Shown here: positions 51,001 to 61,400 of the stretch, in pieces
Position numbering within the stretch: the first letter of the stretch is position 1
Layout of the letters: the number at the start of each line of letters is the position of its first letter
NCBI GenBank assembly: GCA_002422315.1
Contig: DIUJ01000057.1
Span: 24,843-88,842, forward strand
Reading direction: 5' to 3'
DNA: 64,000 nt
Origin: Bacteroidetes bacterium UBA6161
Lineage (GTDB): Bacteria; Bacteroidota; Bacteroidia; NS11-12g; UBA955
The notes under the pieces: generated by a model
What the model was told of the DNA's origin: nothing
The model's database searches: none
What the model saw: the letters and a program-made list of their open reading frames with translations, nothing else
Translations under genes and position numbers: made by a program

Positions 51001-52690
51001 CACTCCAACCAAATCAGGCATTAGCCCTGTTTACGACACCGTTATTATAGCCAATACAAAAATGTGGTATGGTAGAGGTGCTGCCAATGGTTCAACTGAT
51101 TTTAATAATGCAAATAACTGGGTAGAATCTGGGACAGGCGGTATATCTTCTGACATTCCTGCAGATGGAGACAATGTTGTTTTTTATTCCAGACCTGCTG
51201 CTCCTTGTTTCCTTGACCAAAACAGAACCCTTGGTTCTATTATCATAGCCTCTAATAATAATGCTGACAGTGCCTACTTTAATCTAAACGGCAAGATCCT
51301 TACCTTGCAAGGTGATTTGGAATTGTCTAACTTAGGTGAAATAAAAGCAGATGGAGCAAGTTCTCGCTTGTTGATGGCAGGCAACAGAGGTGCTTCTCAA
51401 AACCTACCTAAAGACAGGTTTGTAAACGACAGAGTGCATACTTTAACCATTAACAACCCTAATGGTGTAACTTTAGGCGGTAGCAACAACCACATTCGAA
51501 TTTCAGATACAATGACCTTTACAAATGGTGTATTGTTTACCCAAGGAAGCACTAATTGCATTATGTTCGAAGACAATGCTACTCAGCCTACAGGTTCTGA
51601 TGCCAGCCATATTGAAGGCAAATGCGCCAAAGTAGGAAACGATGCCTTTGTTTTCCCGATTGGCAGAAACGGCAAATATGCGCCATGTGGCATTTCAGCG
51701 CCAGCACTAGTTACAGATATGTTTTGCGCAGAATACTTTCCTGTGAACTATAGCAATATGCAAAAGGATGGAAATCTTGCAAGCAGAACAATTAAAGGAA
51801 ATACAACAAATGGAAAATTCGTTGATAATGAAAACAGGACTTTACGTAAAGTAAGCAACAAAGAATATTGGGAAATAGACCGCAAAGTTGGAACAAGTGC
51901 AGTGAATGTTAGTTTATATTGGAATGATAAAACCTTTTCTGACATTACTAGTTTAACAGGTCTTACTGTAGTGCACTATGACAGGAATACCAAAAAAGCA
52001 TGGGAAAATACTATAGGAAATGGAGCTGTTACTCCAAAAGACAATACAAGTGGTACACCAGCAGAAGTTACAGATCTAACCATAACTGTTCCAAATAAAG
52101 GAGCAATTACCATGGAAGCTGTAAATAGTTTCTCTCCTTTCACCTTTGGTGACGAGGACAATGTATCTCTCCTTCCTTTAAATTTATTGAGTTTTACTGC
52201 AAAGGTAGTTTCTAACACCCAAGTATCTGTAAACTGGAAAACTAGTAACGAAATAAATGTGAGTGGATACGAAATATGGAAAAGTAACAACGGAGAAGAA
52301 TGGAATTTGATAGGAGCTGTTCCAAGTGCCCTTAAACCATACTCTGTAAATAGTTATTCTATTCAAGATTTTACCCCAAGTAACATAAACCATTATAAAT
52401 TAAAAGTGATAGAAGAAGGCGAAACCAGCGATTGGAACATGATTGTAAGCGCATACCTTCAATCAGAGAATACGGTTTCCTCTTTCATTTACCCTAATCC
52501 AAACCAAGGTGAATTTACTCTTTCTGTAAATGAACCAAGTACCTACGAAATTTTTGATATACTAGGCAAAAAACAGGCGAGTGGTTCTGTAAACAATCAA
52601 ATACAAATCCAAAACCTATCTAGTGGGGTATACACAGTAAAAGTAATTGCTGCGAACAAAATAGAATATATAAAAGTAGTAGTAGAATAA
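48026..52690 (+). CDS. giant T9SS-secreted protein with Ig-like repeats
   Basis: A 1,554-residue surface protein. An extended signal peptide (about residues 1-43, ending LGLNLVQAQ) is followed by a domain with DPNGDGYTSP (calcium-binding-like) and a region to about 310. Ig-like modules follow (for example TNATSISGTSREPNGTIIRV and GRTVTGTSSSPAGTTIILY), resembling bacterial Ig domains that build rod-like adhesins. A LSFTAKVVSNTQVSVNWKTS segment (fibronectin-like) precedes a T9SS type A sorting domain at about 1,475-1,554 (IYPNPNQGEFTLSV, ending KVVVE). It is exported by the T9SS and probably anchored at the cell surface. It is the first of three tandem genes sharing promoter motifs and, for the first two, the C-terminal end. 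Confidence 0.85.
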   Translation: MNTFLKMKGKFIAIKEQNLSFAKLVRTTSFALAFLGLNLVQAQTPGFIYKTSTTAFGRSVLDPNGDGYTSPTNAGFSGTDYGTGSELRMISIPVLMGEPLNDLNTGGSGGHTDIANFTTTGASTGMTSDKSVFILKRTVNGIDYLILRYRVGGASTATKGYSVLFDTDGQFGTIWNGNNPGFDREVVYETGNNGRVAVYKHTSSGTQLLASYNVHEYSQRSVALSNAGGDADYFYDFFIPLEALDATSPVRFAAATITSAGSGITGTVSDFNGVDDKLYNNDQLRIMQELINIFPSVTLADLDENFDASGWKMKTIAPVVNSGLQTNATSISGTSREPNGTIIRVYKYTNNFSDSVFIGTTTVNNGTWTFTCTGSCGLNVGYKVFARAYGANKTPSDLSNEVLVANVPSCFAVSPTITAATNSGDQKLTISWTSPSGFTNTGTNVRIKVYEQTSTSAITFVYDLTPNLEFQYYPTSSTLSYSLDGSGAVKGTYFATATYLTNGVNCESRLSNSSSFGNSTDMGVLTVAPTINTTPVFTNTTTINVTNNFSSDAVLILYKNGIEIGRSTSAISANGNTNFIVSNLLEGERLTARAQGTGTNNRLSNLSNEVIVQAVAPTVASPAPVITGSYSQGSGRTVTGTSSSPAGTTIILYADGVQIGTAVVDAYGNWSVSGLTLTSGQVLTAKATESGKLESPVSNSVTVLPPPPSAPVITSTNVLANTTNTLSGTISGNTDSIVLYVDGIRIGSCIASGGNWTLNGINPFELYKGADITAVNFYLGSPSSPSNIVLPIAPDKFDIKDANGSTLGAQTAGVDFDIDVTAQFANNNTFTQYTGKNMFNSSSTITKGVGPSVNFNTGFLNNHTLNLTRAGNFTITTLSENDPSIVGSTSVTINPGPAAKLTLITPSSNVNPTSTTFTTQPIVGITDIYGNLISNDNASGSVTVSIEKQNGSSTITATLSGTLTAAFPTSGGASHLFSGLSINQNGVYVLKFTPTKSGISPVYDTVIIANTKMWYGRGAANGSTDFNNANNWVESGTGGISSDIPADGDNVVFYSRPAAPCFLDQNRTLGSIIIASNNNADSAYFNLNGKILTLQGDLELSNLGEIKADGASSRLLMAGNRGASQNLPKDRFVNDRVHTLTINNPNGVTLGGSNNHIRISDTMTFTNGVLFTQGSTNCIMFEDNATQPTGSDASHIEGKCAKVGNDAFVFPIGRNGKYAPCGISAPALVTDMFCAEYFPVNYSNMQKDGNLASRTIKGNTTNGKFVDNENRTLRKVSNKEYWEIDRKVGTSAVNVSLYWNDKTFSDITSLTGLTVVHYDRNTKKAWENTIGNGAVTPKDNTSGTPAEVTDLTITVPNKGAITMEAVNSFSPFTFGDEDNVSLLPLNLLSFTAKVVSNTQVSVNWKTSNEINVSGYEIWKSNNGEEWNLIGAVPSALKPYSVNSYSIQDFTPSNINHYKLKVIEEGETSDWNMIVSAYLQSENTVSSFIYPNPNQGEFTLSVNEPSTYEIFDILGKKQASGSVNNQIQIQNLSSGVYTVKVIAANKIEYIKVVVE

Positions 52691-52753
52691 AGATCTCGTT
52701 CTGAAAAAAATACTCGCAAAGCCCTCCCCGAGGGTCATGCTTGTGTGTTTGTG

Positions 52754-52788
52754 TAACCAAAGCCCTTCTGCAAAGTTGGGCTTTTGGT
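52754..52788 (+). terminator. hairpin terminator after surface protein gene 1
   Basis: AACCAAAGCCC (52754-52764) pairs with GGGCTTTTGGTT (52777-52788) around a 12-base loop, followed by TTAGG. The strong stem 60 bases after the stop, repeated after the next paralogue, suits transcription termination although the U-run is short. Confidence 0.6.
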
Positions 52789-53433
52789 TTTAGGTTGGTT
52801 GGTGACCCGCCAATAAATTGGGGACAGGCAAACACCAACCAAAGGAAAGCTTGTATCCAATCAAATTTCATCCTGAGTGGTCCGCCTCAGGCGGTTTGTA
52901 TCGAAGGACGACATTTGCTACCCCTCGGTGTCTGAGCGAAGCCGAAGACCGAGAGTATGCATATAGTTAGTGTTTGCCACCAAGCATCCGATTACTTTCT
53001 CTATCCGTTGAGTTCCGAAGGGCTCTACGGATTTGTAATAGAGTGTAGTCTTGGACTACATAATTATACTCCCAATACAACACCCCGGCTGAAAAGTAAA
53101 GCTTTTCTTACTTTTTGAACAACTGCTTTTTCAGCCACCCCTCTACTGAGGGGAATTTATTACGGTGTTCGAATACAAAAACCCTGAGATTTTCCCTGCT
53201 CTCCAACCATAACCCCAAAAATCTGCAATCTAAAATCTGCAAAAGTAAAAGAGAAAAAAGAACGATTCTGAACAAACAGTTGTTATAAATGCACCCCGAA
53301 ATTGTGACGATAATACTCTCTACCCATACTTCACTAAGTATATAAATTTAGATATCTTCCTAAAATAAAATTGCCCTTTTTCTCTTCTTTTCCCCCACTA
53401 TAAAGTACTTTTTTATTAAAAAACAGTTCTTTT

Positions 53434-53532
53434 TACCCCTAAAACACAAAAAAGTGACCCTAAAGTAATTTTTATAACATTTTAAATAACAGGTAAATAA
53501 CAAGCTTTGTTTTCAAAAAATGACCCTAAAGA
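53434..53532 (+). promoter_or_regulatory. direct repeats upstream of surface protein gene 2
   Basis: TACCCCTAAAAC (53434), TGACCCTAAAGT (53455) and TGACCCTAAAGA (53521). The first two are 21 bases apart and the last two 66 bases apart. The arrangement is nearly the same upstream of gene 3. Confidence 0.55.
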
Positions 53533-53567
53533 GTTCTCGTAATCGATTTTTTTGTATAAAACACTTG

Positions 53568-53592
53568 CAATTTTGCGCCACACAATTAGCAC
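53568..53592 (+). promoter_or_regulatory. promoter box and shared leader of surface protein gene 2
   Basis: CAATTTTG (53568-53575) is one base from TAnnTTTG, and ACACAATTAGCAC (53580-53592) is followed by T and the ATG. The ACACTTGCAATTTTGC block is shared with gene 3. Confidence 0.45.
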
Positions 53593-53593
53593 T

Positions 53594-56500
53594 ATGATGA
53601 ATTTAAATTTTAAAACTTTATTACTAAGTACATTTTTGATTTTGGGATTCAACAAAATCAACGCCCAACAACAGCAGGTATACTGGATTTCTCAATCTGA
53701 ATTGGTTAATGTTGGTACGACTTGCAGAACTTCTACAAATAGTGGAACAGCTGCTTCTGCATTTGGATTTAATTGGACGGACGTTCTAGGGACAAATGCT
53801 ACTATAAACAGCGTCACTATTGAATTTATCATTGGCACAGAATGTACTGGGGCAACTCGATCAACAACATTGAATGGAAATACACAAGGATCAATTACCA
53901 CAACTACTCAATGTACTTGTACTCCCACAACATTAACAACACAAACTCCCACAATTAATATTAGCAATTACATTAGAGGAGGCGCAAATCAATTTAGAAT
54001 AACCTCTTCATCCTCGAATACAGGATTTTCAAGTAACTCATCTTTGGCAAATGGTGGTATAAATTATTTTGCAAAAGTTACTGTTAATTATTCTACATTT
54101 TCTGGTCCTGTTCCTACTATTACTTCTTTTTCTCCAAGTTCTGGTTCTTGTAATACTGTAGTTACTATAGATGGCACGAACTTTGACAATGGCACCCCTA
54201 TAGTAAAATTTAATGGTGTTACAGCTGCTCATACTTATATTAGCGCTACACAATTAACCGCCACTGTTCCTGCTGGTGCTACTACTGGTGCCATAACGGT
54301 TCAAACTAGTGGGGGTATTGCTACGTCTTCAACAAATTTTACTGTGAATACTTCCTCTCCAACAATTAGTTCCGTAAGTTCAAGCACTGGAACAAGAGGA
54401 ACTATTCTTACTATTACTGGCACAAATCTTACCTGCCCCACTGCGGTTACATTTGGAGGTACTGCTGCTTATAGCTTTAATGCTACTTCAAACACTTCCA
54501 TAACAGCCGAAGTAGGGTATGGTTCTTCTGGTAATATAGCTGTTACTACGGCGGGCGGTACTGCAACATTGGCTGGCTTTACCTATACTGCTCCAGCTGC
54601 TGCAAATGCTATAAATATTCAAGGTAGTACCTCTACAAATACCATTACAAATAACCAAGCCTCTATTGTAGACAATGGGTTAACAGTTTCTTCCAATGGT
54701 TTAATAAGCGGCTTTGTTGTGACAATAACAGACAGTTATCAATCTGGGGATGTTTTAGCCTATAACACCTCAACAGGTGGAGTATTGCCTGCAGGAATAA
54801 GTGTAGCATCATTTAATAACACTACCAGAAGTTTAGTCTTTACTGGTTCTGCAATTGGAAGCGATTGGCAAAGAATACTTAGGAATGTAACTTTAACCAC
54901 AACTTCTGCGGTATGTTCTCCAGAATCTAGAAAAATTGCTTTTATTGCAGGAGATGTTTTTTATAATCCATTAAATGGACATTTTTATAAATCAACGACT
55001 ACAACATCAAATTGGACTTCAGCAAAAGCTGATGCAGAAAATATGTCCTATTTTGGAAAAAAAGGTTACCTAGCAACAATTACTTCACAAGCAGAAAATA
55101 GTTTTATTAGTAAATTACTAGGGCAAGACTCATGGATTGGTTGCTCTGATAATTTCCAACTGATTAATAGTGTAGTAGGATACACAAAATATGCAAACCA
55201 AAATGCAGCTGAAGGATATTGGCATTGGGTTACAGGGCCAGAACAAGGCACTCAAATGAGAACTGGCAACGCTCAAGATTACAGAACTGGTGCTGACATA
55301 TCAGGGGTCTATCAAAATTGGGCTTTTAATGAACCTAATGATTGGCCTGTAAATACCTTTGCTGGTGATGAAGATTATGGTCATATTTATGTTTCAGCTG
55401 GAGATTGGAATGACTTTCCAAATACATCTTCTATAAGAAGCGTTATCGAGTTCGGCGATATGCCGGGCGACAATACAAGTGGCAATATCAATACGGTCTT
55501 CACAAGAAACATCTATATAAATGGTGCACCCTCTGGAAGTATAACAGGTGGCAATGTGAATGTGTGTTCTGGTTCTAATTCTACTGTGTTAACCTTAACA
55601 GGAATGGCAAGTGGTGGCACAGTGGCGCGATGGGAATATTCGTTAGACAACTTTTTAACTGCAGGAATTAATGTTACTTCTACAAGTACTTCTTTAACCG
55701 TAACAAATATTTCAGAAACGAGATATTACAGAGCCATTGTAAACGCTTCTTCTTGCACGGGCTTGGCAACTTCTTCTACTAAAATTGGGGTAGCAACTAC
55801 TACAGCGGGTAGTATTGTATCCAACAAAAGTGCTATATGCACAGGTGGTTCTACTGAATTAACTTTGTCTGGAAACATTGGTTCAGTTGTAAGATGGGAA
55901 AGAAGTACTTCAAGTACTTTCGCAAGCGGTGTAACTTCAATAAGCAATACCACAACTTCATTAACAGAAACGCTTTCAACCGCAGGAACTTATTATTACA
56001 GAGCGGTGGTTCAACAATCTGGTTGTGGATCTGCGATTAATTCCAATGGATACCCAGTTACCGTAACTGCTGGTTCTCCTCCTGTGGGTGGAACTATTTC
56101 TAGTTCATCTTCCTGTTCTGGCACCAACAATATTACCTTAACTCTTAGCGGACATTCTGGAAATATAACAAAATGGCAATTCTCAACAGACGGTGGTTTT
56201 GTTTGGACAGATATAGTAAATACAAGTACAACTTTAAACCAAACCAATGTTACAAGTAATAGGAGATATAGGGCTATAGTTTCTACTACTAACCAAGCAT
56301 GTGGAAATGAATCTAGTTCTTCGGGAGAAGTTACTGTTTTTGGAACTACGATAGTGAGATGGGATGGGACCAATTCCAAAAACTCTAAAACATTAGGTAA
56401 TTGGTGCGGCGGTATACCAACCAACGGACAAGATATTATCATAAGCGCTACTGCAACAAATGACTTGATGCTTGAAGATAACAAAATTCTTGGCTCAATT

Positions 56501-57556
56501 GACTTTAACGGTTCAAGTAGGTTAGTTGAGATAGGAAATTTTGATTTGCAAGTAAACGAATTAAAGGGAATCGGTGCGAACAACTACATAAAAACAAATG
56601 GAACAGGACAGTTGAAAATAAATTTGGCTCCTAATACTCCTACAACCTTTCATGTAGGCAATTCAACTAAGAATCCAGTAACTATCACCAACAAAAACAA
56701 CTCTTCTGATAATTTTGGTGTAAGGGTTTTGGATGAAGTGTATGCAGATGGACTTAACGGTAGTATAATAAGTTCGCCAAGAGTTAAACGCACTTGGGAT
56801 ATTTCTAAAACCAATGCCAATTCGGGAGGTGTAGACTTCACTTTTACTTGGAACAGCTCACAAGAACAAGGCGTTTTCTCAACATATAAACTAAATCACT
56901 ATAAAAACACTGCATGGGAAATTGCCGCAGGAACTTCTGGTACTCCTTCTGGTATTACAACCAAAACAATGACCCATACTGCTTACACCGGCACCTTTTC
57001 TCCTTTTGCTATCGGCGGTGAAGTAACTCCTCTTCCCGTAACGCTTAAAAACTTTGATGCAAAAATAGCCAACTCAAACGCCCTCCTTACTTGGACAACA
57101 GCCAACGAAACCAACAATTCGCACTTTGAGGTGCTAAAAAGTACAGACGGAGAAACTTGGGACCAAATAGGCGAAGTAAAAGGCGCTGGTACAAGCTATT
57201 ATGCTCAAAATAGCTACAACTTTACTGACACCCGTTTCCAAGGGCTTGCTTATTACAAATTACGCCAAGTGGATTATGATGGAAACTTTAGCTACAGCCC
57301 AATACGCATGCTGCATAGCAGCATAGGTTCTGTTACAAGTCCAAGTGTGGTATATCCAAACCCAAGCCAGGGCTCACTAAGTTTGCTAGCCCCAGAGAAT
57401 AGCCGCTATGAGCTATACGATGTGCTTGGCAAACAAATACGAGAAGGCAAGGTAAGCGGAGGCATGGAGAATATAGAAAACTTAAGTACAGGAGTATATA
57501 CCCTAAAAGTAATTGCTACGAACAATATAGAATATATAAAAGTAGTAGTAGAATAA
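53594..57556 (+). CDS. giant T9SS-secreted protein with IPT/TIG and C-type lectin-like domains
   Basis: A 1,320-residue protein. The start is taken at ATG 53594, directly after the shared leader; upstream in-frame codons lie in the promoter. A signal peptide (ending NKINAQQ) is followed by two IPT/TIG domains (about 173-252 and 255-332). A C-type lectin-like domain (about 453-620) shows HFYKS..TSNWTSAKADAENM, NEPNDWPVN and DWNDFPNTSS, the EPN and WND motifs that bind Ca2+ and sugar in lectins. Ig-like and other beta-rich regions and a T9SS type A sorting domain (IYPNPSQGS-like at about 1,250 to the end, finishing KVVVE) complete it. It is probably a surface adhesin recognising a glycan. The C-terminal 25 residues are nearly the same as in gene 1. 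Confidence 0.88.
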   Translation: MMNLNFKTLLLSTFLILGFNKINAQQQQVYWISQSELVNVGTTCRTSTNSGTAASAFGFNWTDVLGTNATINSVTIEFIIGTECTGATRSTTLNGNTQGSITTTTQCTCTPTTLTTQTPTINISNYIRGGANQFRITSSSSNTGFSSNSSLANGGINYFAKVTVNYSTFSGPVPTITSFSPSSGSCNTVVTIDGTNFDNGTPIVKFNGVTAAHTYISATQLTATVPAGATTGAITVQTSGGIATSSTNFTVNTSSPTISSVSSSTGTRGTILTITGTNLTCPTAVTFGGTAAYSFNATSNTSITAEVGYGSSGNIAVTTAGGTATLAGFTYTAPAAANAINIQGSTSTNTITNNQASIVDNGLTVSSNGLISGFVVTITDSYQSGDVLAYNTSTGGVLPAGISVASFNNTTRSLVFTGSAIGSDWQRILRNVTLTTTSAVCSPESRKIAFIAGDVFYNPLNGHFYKSTTTTSNWTSAKADAENMSYFGKKGYLATITSQAENSFISKLLGQDSWIGCSDNFQLINSVVGYTKYANQNAAEGYWHWVTGPEQGTQMRTGNAQDYRTGADISGVYQNWAFNEPNDWPVNTFAGDEDYGHIYVSAGDWNDFPNTSSIRSVIEFGDMPGDNTSGNINTVFTRNIYINGAPSGSITGGNVNVCSGSNSTVLTLTGMASGGTVARWEYSLDNFLTAGINVTSTSTSLTVTNISETRYYRAIVNASSCTGLATSSTKIGVATTTAGSIVSNKSAICTGGSTELTLSGNIGSVVRWERSTSSTFASGVTSISNTTTSLTETLSTAGTYYYRAVVQQSGCGSAINSNGYPVTVTAGSPPVGGTISSSSSCSGTNNITLTLSGHSGNITKWQFSTDGGFVWTDIVNTSTTLNQTNVTSNRRYRAIVSTTNQACGNESSSSGEVTVFGTTIVRWDGTNSKNSKTLGNWCGGIPTNGQDIIISATATNDLMLEDNKILGSIDFNGSSRLVEIGNFDLQVNELKGIGANNYIKTNGTGQLKINLAPNTPTTFHVGNSTKNPVTITNKNNSSDNFGVRVLDEVYADGLNGSIISSPRVKRTWDISKTNANSGGVDFTFTWNSSQEQGVFSTYKLNHYKNTAWEIAAGTSGTPSGITTKTMTHTAYTGTFSPFAIGGEVTPLPVTLKNFDAKIANSNALLTWTTANETNNSHFEVLKSTDGETWDQIGEVKGAGTSYYAQNSYNFTDTRFQGLAYYKLRQVDYDGNFSYSPIRMLHSSIGSVTSPSVVYPNPSQGSLSLLAPENSRYELYDVLGKQIREGKVSGGMENIENLSTGVYTLKVIATNNIEYIKVVVE

Positions 57557-57618
57557 AGACCTCGTTCTGAAAAAATACTTGCAAAGCCCTTCATAAGGCC
57601 ATGCTTGTGTGTTTGTGT

Positions 57619-57653
57619 AACCAAAGCCCTTCTGCAAAGTTGGGCTTTTGGTT
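57619..57653 (+). terminator. hairpin terminator after surface protein gene 2
   Basis: AACCAAAGCCC (57619-57629) and GGGCTTTTGGTT (57642-57653) reproduce the hairpin after gene 1, with a TTAGG tail. Confidence 0.6.
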
Positions 57654-58311
57654 TTAGGTTGGTTGGTGGCCCGCCAATAAATTGGGGACAGGCAAACACC
57701 AACCAAAGGAAAGCTTGTATCCAATCAAATGTCATCCTGAGTGGTCCGACGATGGAGGTTGTATCGAAGGACGACATTTGCTGCCCCTCGGTGTCTGAGC
57801 GAAGCCGAAGACCGAGAGTATGCATATAGTTAGTGTTTGCCACCAGGCATCCGATTACTTTCTCTATCCGTTGAGTTCCGAAGGGCTCTACGGATTTGTA
57901 ATAGAGTGTAGTCTTGGACTACATAATTATACTCCCAATACAACACCCCGGCTGAAAAGTAAAGTTTTTCTTACCTTTTGAACAACTGCTTTTTCAGCCA
58001 CCCCTCTACTGAGGGGAATTTATTACGGTGTGCGAATACAAAAAACCAGAGATTTTCCCTTCTCTCCAACGATAACCCAAAAAATCTAAAATCTGCAATC
58101 TGCAATCTAAAATTGGCCAAATGGTTGATGTTGCCCAAAAAGTAAAAAAAAGCCAATTTTAAGGAATTCTTATACATCTGCCCTCAAACTTATTATGGGT
58201 ACGCTATCGAAATATGGTTTATTAACTATAAGAGAGAATGATTAAAACGCCCTTTTTCTCTTTTTTTTCCCTTCTATAAAGTGCTTTTTTATTAAAAAAA
58301 ACAGTTCTTTT

Positions 58312-58409
58312 TAGCTCTAAAGTCGAAAAAATGACCCTAAAGTAATTTTTATAACATTTTAAATAATAGGTAAATAACAAACTTAATTTTCAAAAAATGA
58401 CCCTAAAGA
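58312..58409 (+). promoter_or_regulatory. direct repeats upstream of surface protein gene 3
   Basis: TAGCTCTAAAGT (58312), TGACCCTAAAGT (58332) and TGACCCTAAAGA (58398). Spacings of 20 and 66 bases copy those of gene 2 (21 and 66). Confidence 0.55.
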
Positions 58410-58444
58410 GTTCTATTACTCGATTTTTAAGTAAAAAACACTTG

Positions 58445-58470
58445 CAATTTTGCATAACACAATTAGCACA
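58445..58470 (+). promoter_or_regulatory. promoter box and shared leader of surface protein gene 3
   Basis: CAATTTTG (58445-58452) and ACACAATTAGCACA (58457-58470), three bases before the ATG. Both are the same as in gene 2. Confidence 0.45.
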
Positions 58471-58473
58471 ATT

Positions 58474-61400
58474 ATGAAAAGTAAAAAAAATTTGATTTTA
58501 AATCTTACATTGTTTGTTTTCTTATTTAGTTACGGTTTTGCGAATGCAAACAATTTAACTATTTCAACTACGGGACAAACAGGCACCTCTGGGACCAATT
58601 GGAGTATTACAAGCAATGTTTTAACCATTACTGGGAATGCAGACGTTAATGCAAGTGTTATTAGTAATCATTTGGCTTCGAATAGTTTAAGCCTGTCTGG
58701 AGTTGTTAATACCTATGTGAATGCGGCTATCTCATGGAGCAGTAATACAACATTAACTCTAAACGCCTCACAAAACATTCTTATTTACAGTGACATTACA
58801 GCGAGCGGCAGCAGTCCACAACTTTATGTTTATTATGGCGGTTCAAATGCAACAACTGCTCCCAATAATACTTATATTTATGCATTATCCCAAAGAAACA
58901 GAAATAAGATTAACTTTTCGAGTTCAAGTGCAGTATTTAGAGTTGGAAATGAAACTTATTCAGTAGTTACGAACCTATCGCAACTAACTCAAGCCATGAG
59001 CAACGCAACAAGTAGCACAAGAGTGGCATTGGGTGCAAGTATTAATCTTAGTCAAACTTATACTAACAGCTTATTCCCCATTAATTTTTCGGGTAAGTTT
59101 GATGGATTGGGCCAAGTAATAGATGGATTAAGAATCAGAAACTCAGGTGGGACTTCAGTTAAGGCTGATTTAGGATTATTCTCACAACTTCAAGGGGCAA
59201 CGGTAAGAAACCTAGGTATCACAAACATTGATATTTTAACAAACTCTACTGTAGCCGGAGCAACAGGAAGTGAATTCAGAATTGGTGCATTGGCAGGCAA
59301 TATTGGCAATTCATCACTTAGCTCTGGTTATTCGGCTTCAGCTTATACAACTACTATAGAATCTGTTTGGGCGAGCGGAAACATTGGAACAGCTAATGAT
59401 TTTTCAGGGGACAATGCTACAACTGGGGATAGGCAAAAATTCTTTTTTGCTGGAGGTTTGGTTGGCAGTATCAACAATGGGACAACCAACATTTCAAGAT
59501 GTTACAGCTATTGCAATGTGAGTTCAAGTGGTTCCTTTTCTTTAAATCTTGCAATTGGTGGATTAATAGGAGATATTGGAATCAATATTGAAATACCAAC
59601 GCCACATACAACTGCAACAAATTCAACTATAGGTTTTAATTTAAGTAAATCCTTTACAACGGGGTCTGTCTTATCTGGACCCTATGGTAATTATTATGGA
59701 ACTGGTGGAATAATTGGCGTATTATTTGTCTCTGGAACTAGTGTTTCAGATTGTTATTCATGGGGTAGTGCTATCTCGTCAGGTTCTTTTGGTGGTTTAA
59801 TTGGATACGCTTCTGGTGGAAGTATTTCAAGATGTTACACGACTCAATCAACCGCAGGGTCTATTTCATCAGCTACACAAACGAATAATTATACTTCCGT
59901 TACTGGCACATCACCCACATCTGGCACAACCCTTCCGACAGGATTTAGCAATACCGTATGGTCAAAAGCATCAGGAGAGCTTCCTGTTCTTTTGGATTTA
60001 GAAACACCTCCCACCATATTGTATGTAAGAGTTACCTCAGGGCAATCTAGTACTTGTGGGGCGGTTAGTATACCATACACCATAACGAATGCATCTGGAA
60101 CTGCTGTTACTCTAACTTCTCTTGGATTAGCTAATCCTACAGGAACGCCTGTATTTACCATTAATAACTTAACACCAGGAGGAGGAGTTCAATATACTGC
60201 GGTTTCATATTTATCTGGACTTACACTTACAGGAATAAATGCGACAAACTACACTTTAAACCCATATCCAGAAACAACGGCTACCCATACTCTCAATGGC
60301 ACCTGCAATAATTATCAGATAACCTTTAATGGCAATGGAAATACATCTGGTACTGCTCCTGCCAATATTACGTTCAGTGGTTCAACTACTATTCCCGACC
60401 AAGGTTCCTTAGTAAATACAGCCAATATGTTCTTGGGATGGAATTCCGCAGCCAATGGAACAGGCACAAGTTATCCTGCAGGAGCTACTTATTCTACTGC
60501 TTCTAATCTTACATTGTATGCCCAATGGATTGTACCTTCAACATTAGGCTGCATTACCATAGTAGGAAGTGGTGGAGCCACTGAAAATTCTTCATGGGTA
60601 GCTAGTTATAATAGTATTAGGCCTAACTCCTCTTCAGCGGTTAGTATTAATGCTTCTGACATTCTAAATAAATTTAGTTCAAGTGACTTAAAATTAGTTG
60701 CTTCTTGTATATCCGTGGAATCAAATATTCAAAACACCTCCAATACAAATTCAATTTCATTTATAACAAGCGGTAATATTGATGTTAAAGCGAATATAAT
60801 TACAAATAGTGGAAATATTACACTATGGACAGACTACGACAACAATAGCTCAGGGGGAATTAAAGTAGATGACAATGTCACAATTGATTCAAGAACTAAT
60901 ACTGATAGAACGAACAATACCCACACCTCTGGTGGAGGAAGAATTACTCTTGCAGGAGGACATGACGATGCAGGAACAGCTTCTGGTACAAGTTCATTAA
61001 CATCAGGCCTAATAGCAAATGATGGGATACCTGACGGATATGCCGTAAATTCAGGGAGTACTGCTACTCAAACAGGAATTGTATTAGGTACAAGTTCGTC
61101 TAGCACCGGACATAACTCAAACATCAATATATTTTCCGGTGGAGGTCATATCAGATTACATGGATTGGTAACAAATAACTCAAGCGCTCCTTCAAATGGG
61201 CCTACAGGTTTGTTGTTTTTTCATGGATATACCATTAATAGTGGCACATCGGGCAATATAGTTTTACTTGGCAATGCTAATCTTTCTTCCGTAGCTTGGT
61301 CATTAGGCATGGACCTTGCCGCATGGAGAGAAAATACTTATACTGCTAATGGGACTGTAAGATCTGTAAATGGCTCCATAAGTATTATTGGAAGAGCTTC

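Larger units (their letters stand above)
52691..53593 (+). repeat. spacer A: duplicated ~0.9-kb intergenic unit
   Basis: This spacer and 57557-58473 align almost throughout: both begin with AAAG(A/C)TCTCGTTCTGAAAA-like sequence after the stop, then CCAAAGCCC..GGGCTTTTGG, the split GGTTGGTG palindrome, a variable-hairpin repeat, the composite element (52924-53153) and the TGACCCTAAAG regulatory repeats. The small plus frame at 52741 is repeat translation. No gene. Confidence 0.9.
57557..58473 (+). repeat. spacer B: second copy of the duplicated intergenic unit
   Basis: Near-copy of 52691-53593, including the terminator hairpin, split GGTTGGTG palindrome, a decayed variable-hairpin repeat (57730-57779, whose stem no longer pairs well), the composite element (57787-58016) and the TGACCCTAAAG repeats. 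No gene. Confidence 0.9.
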
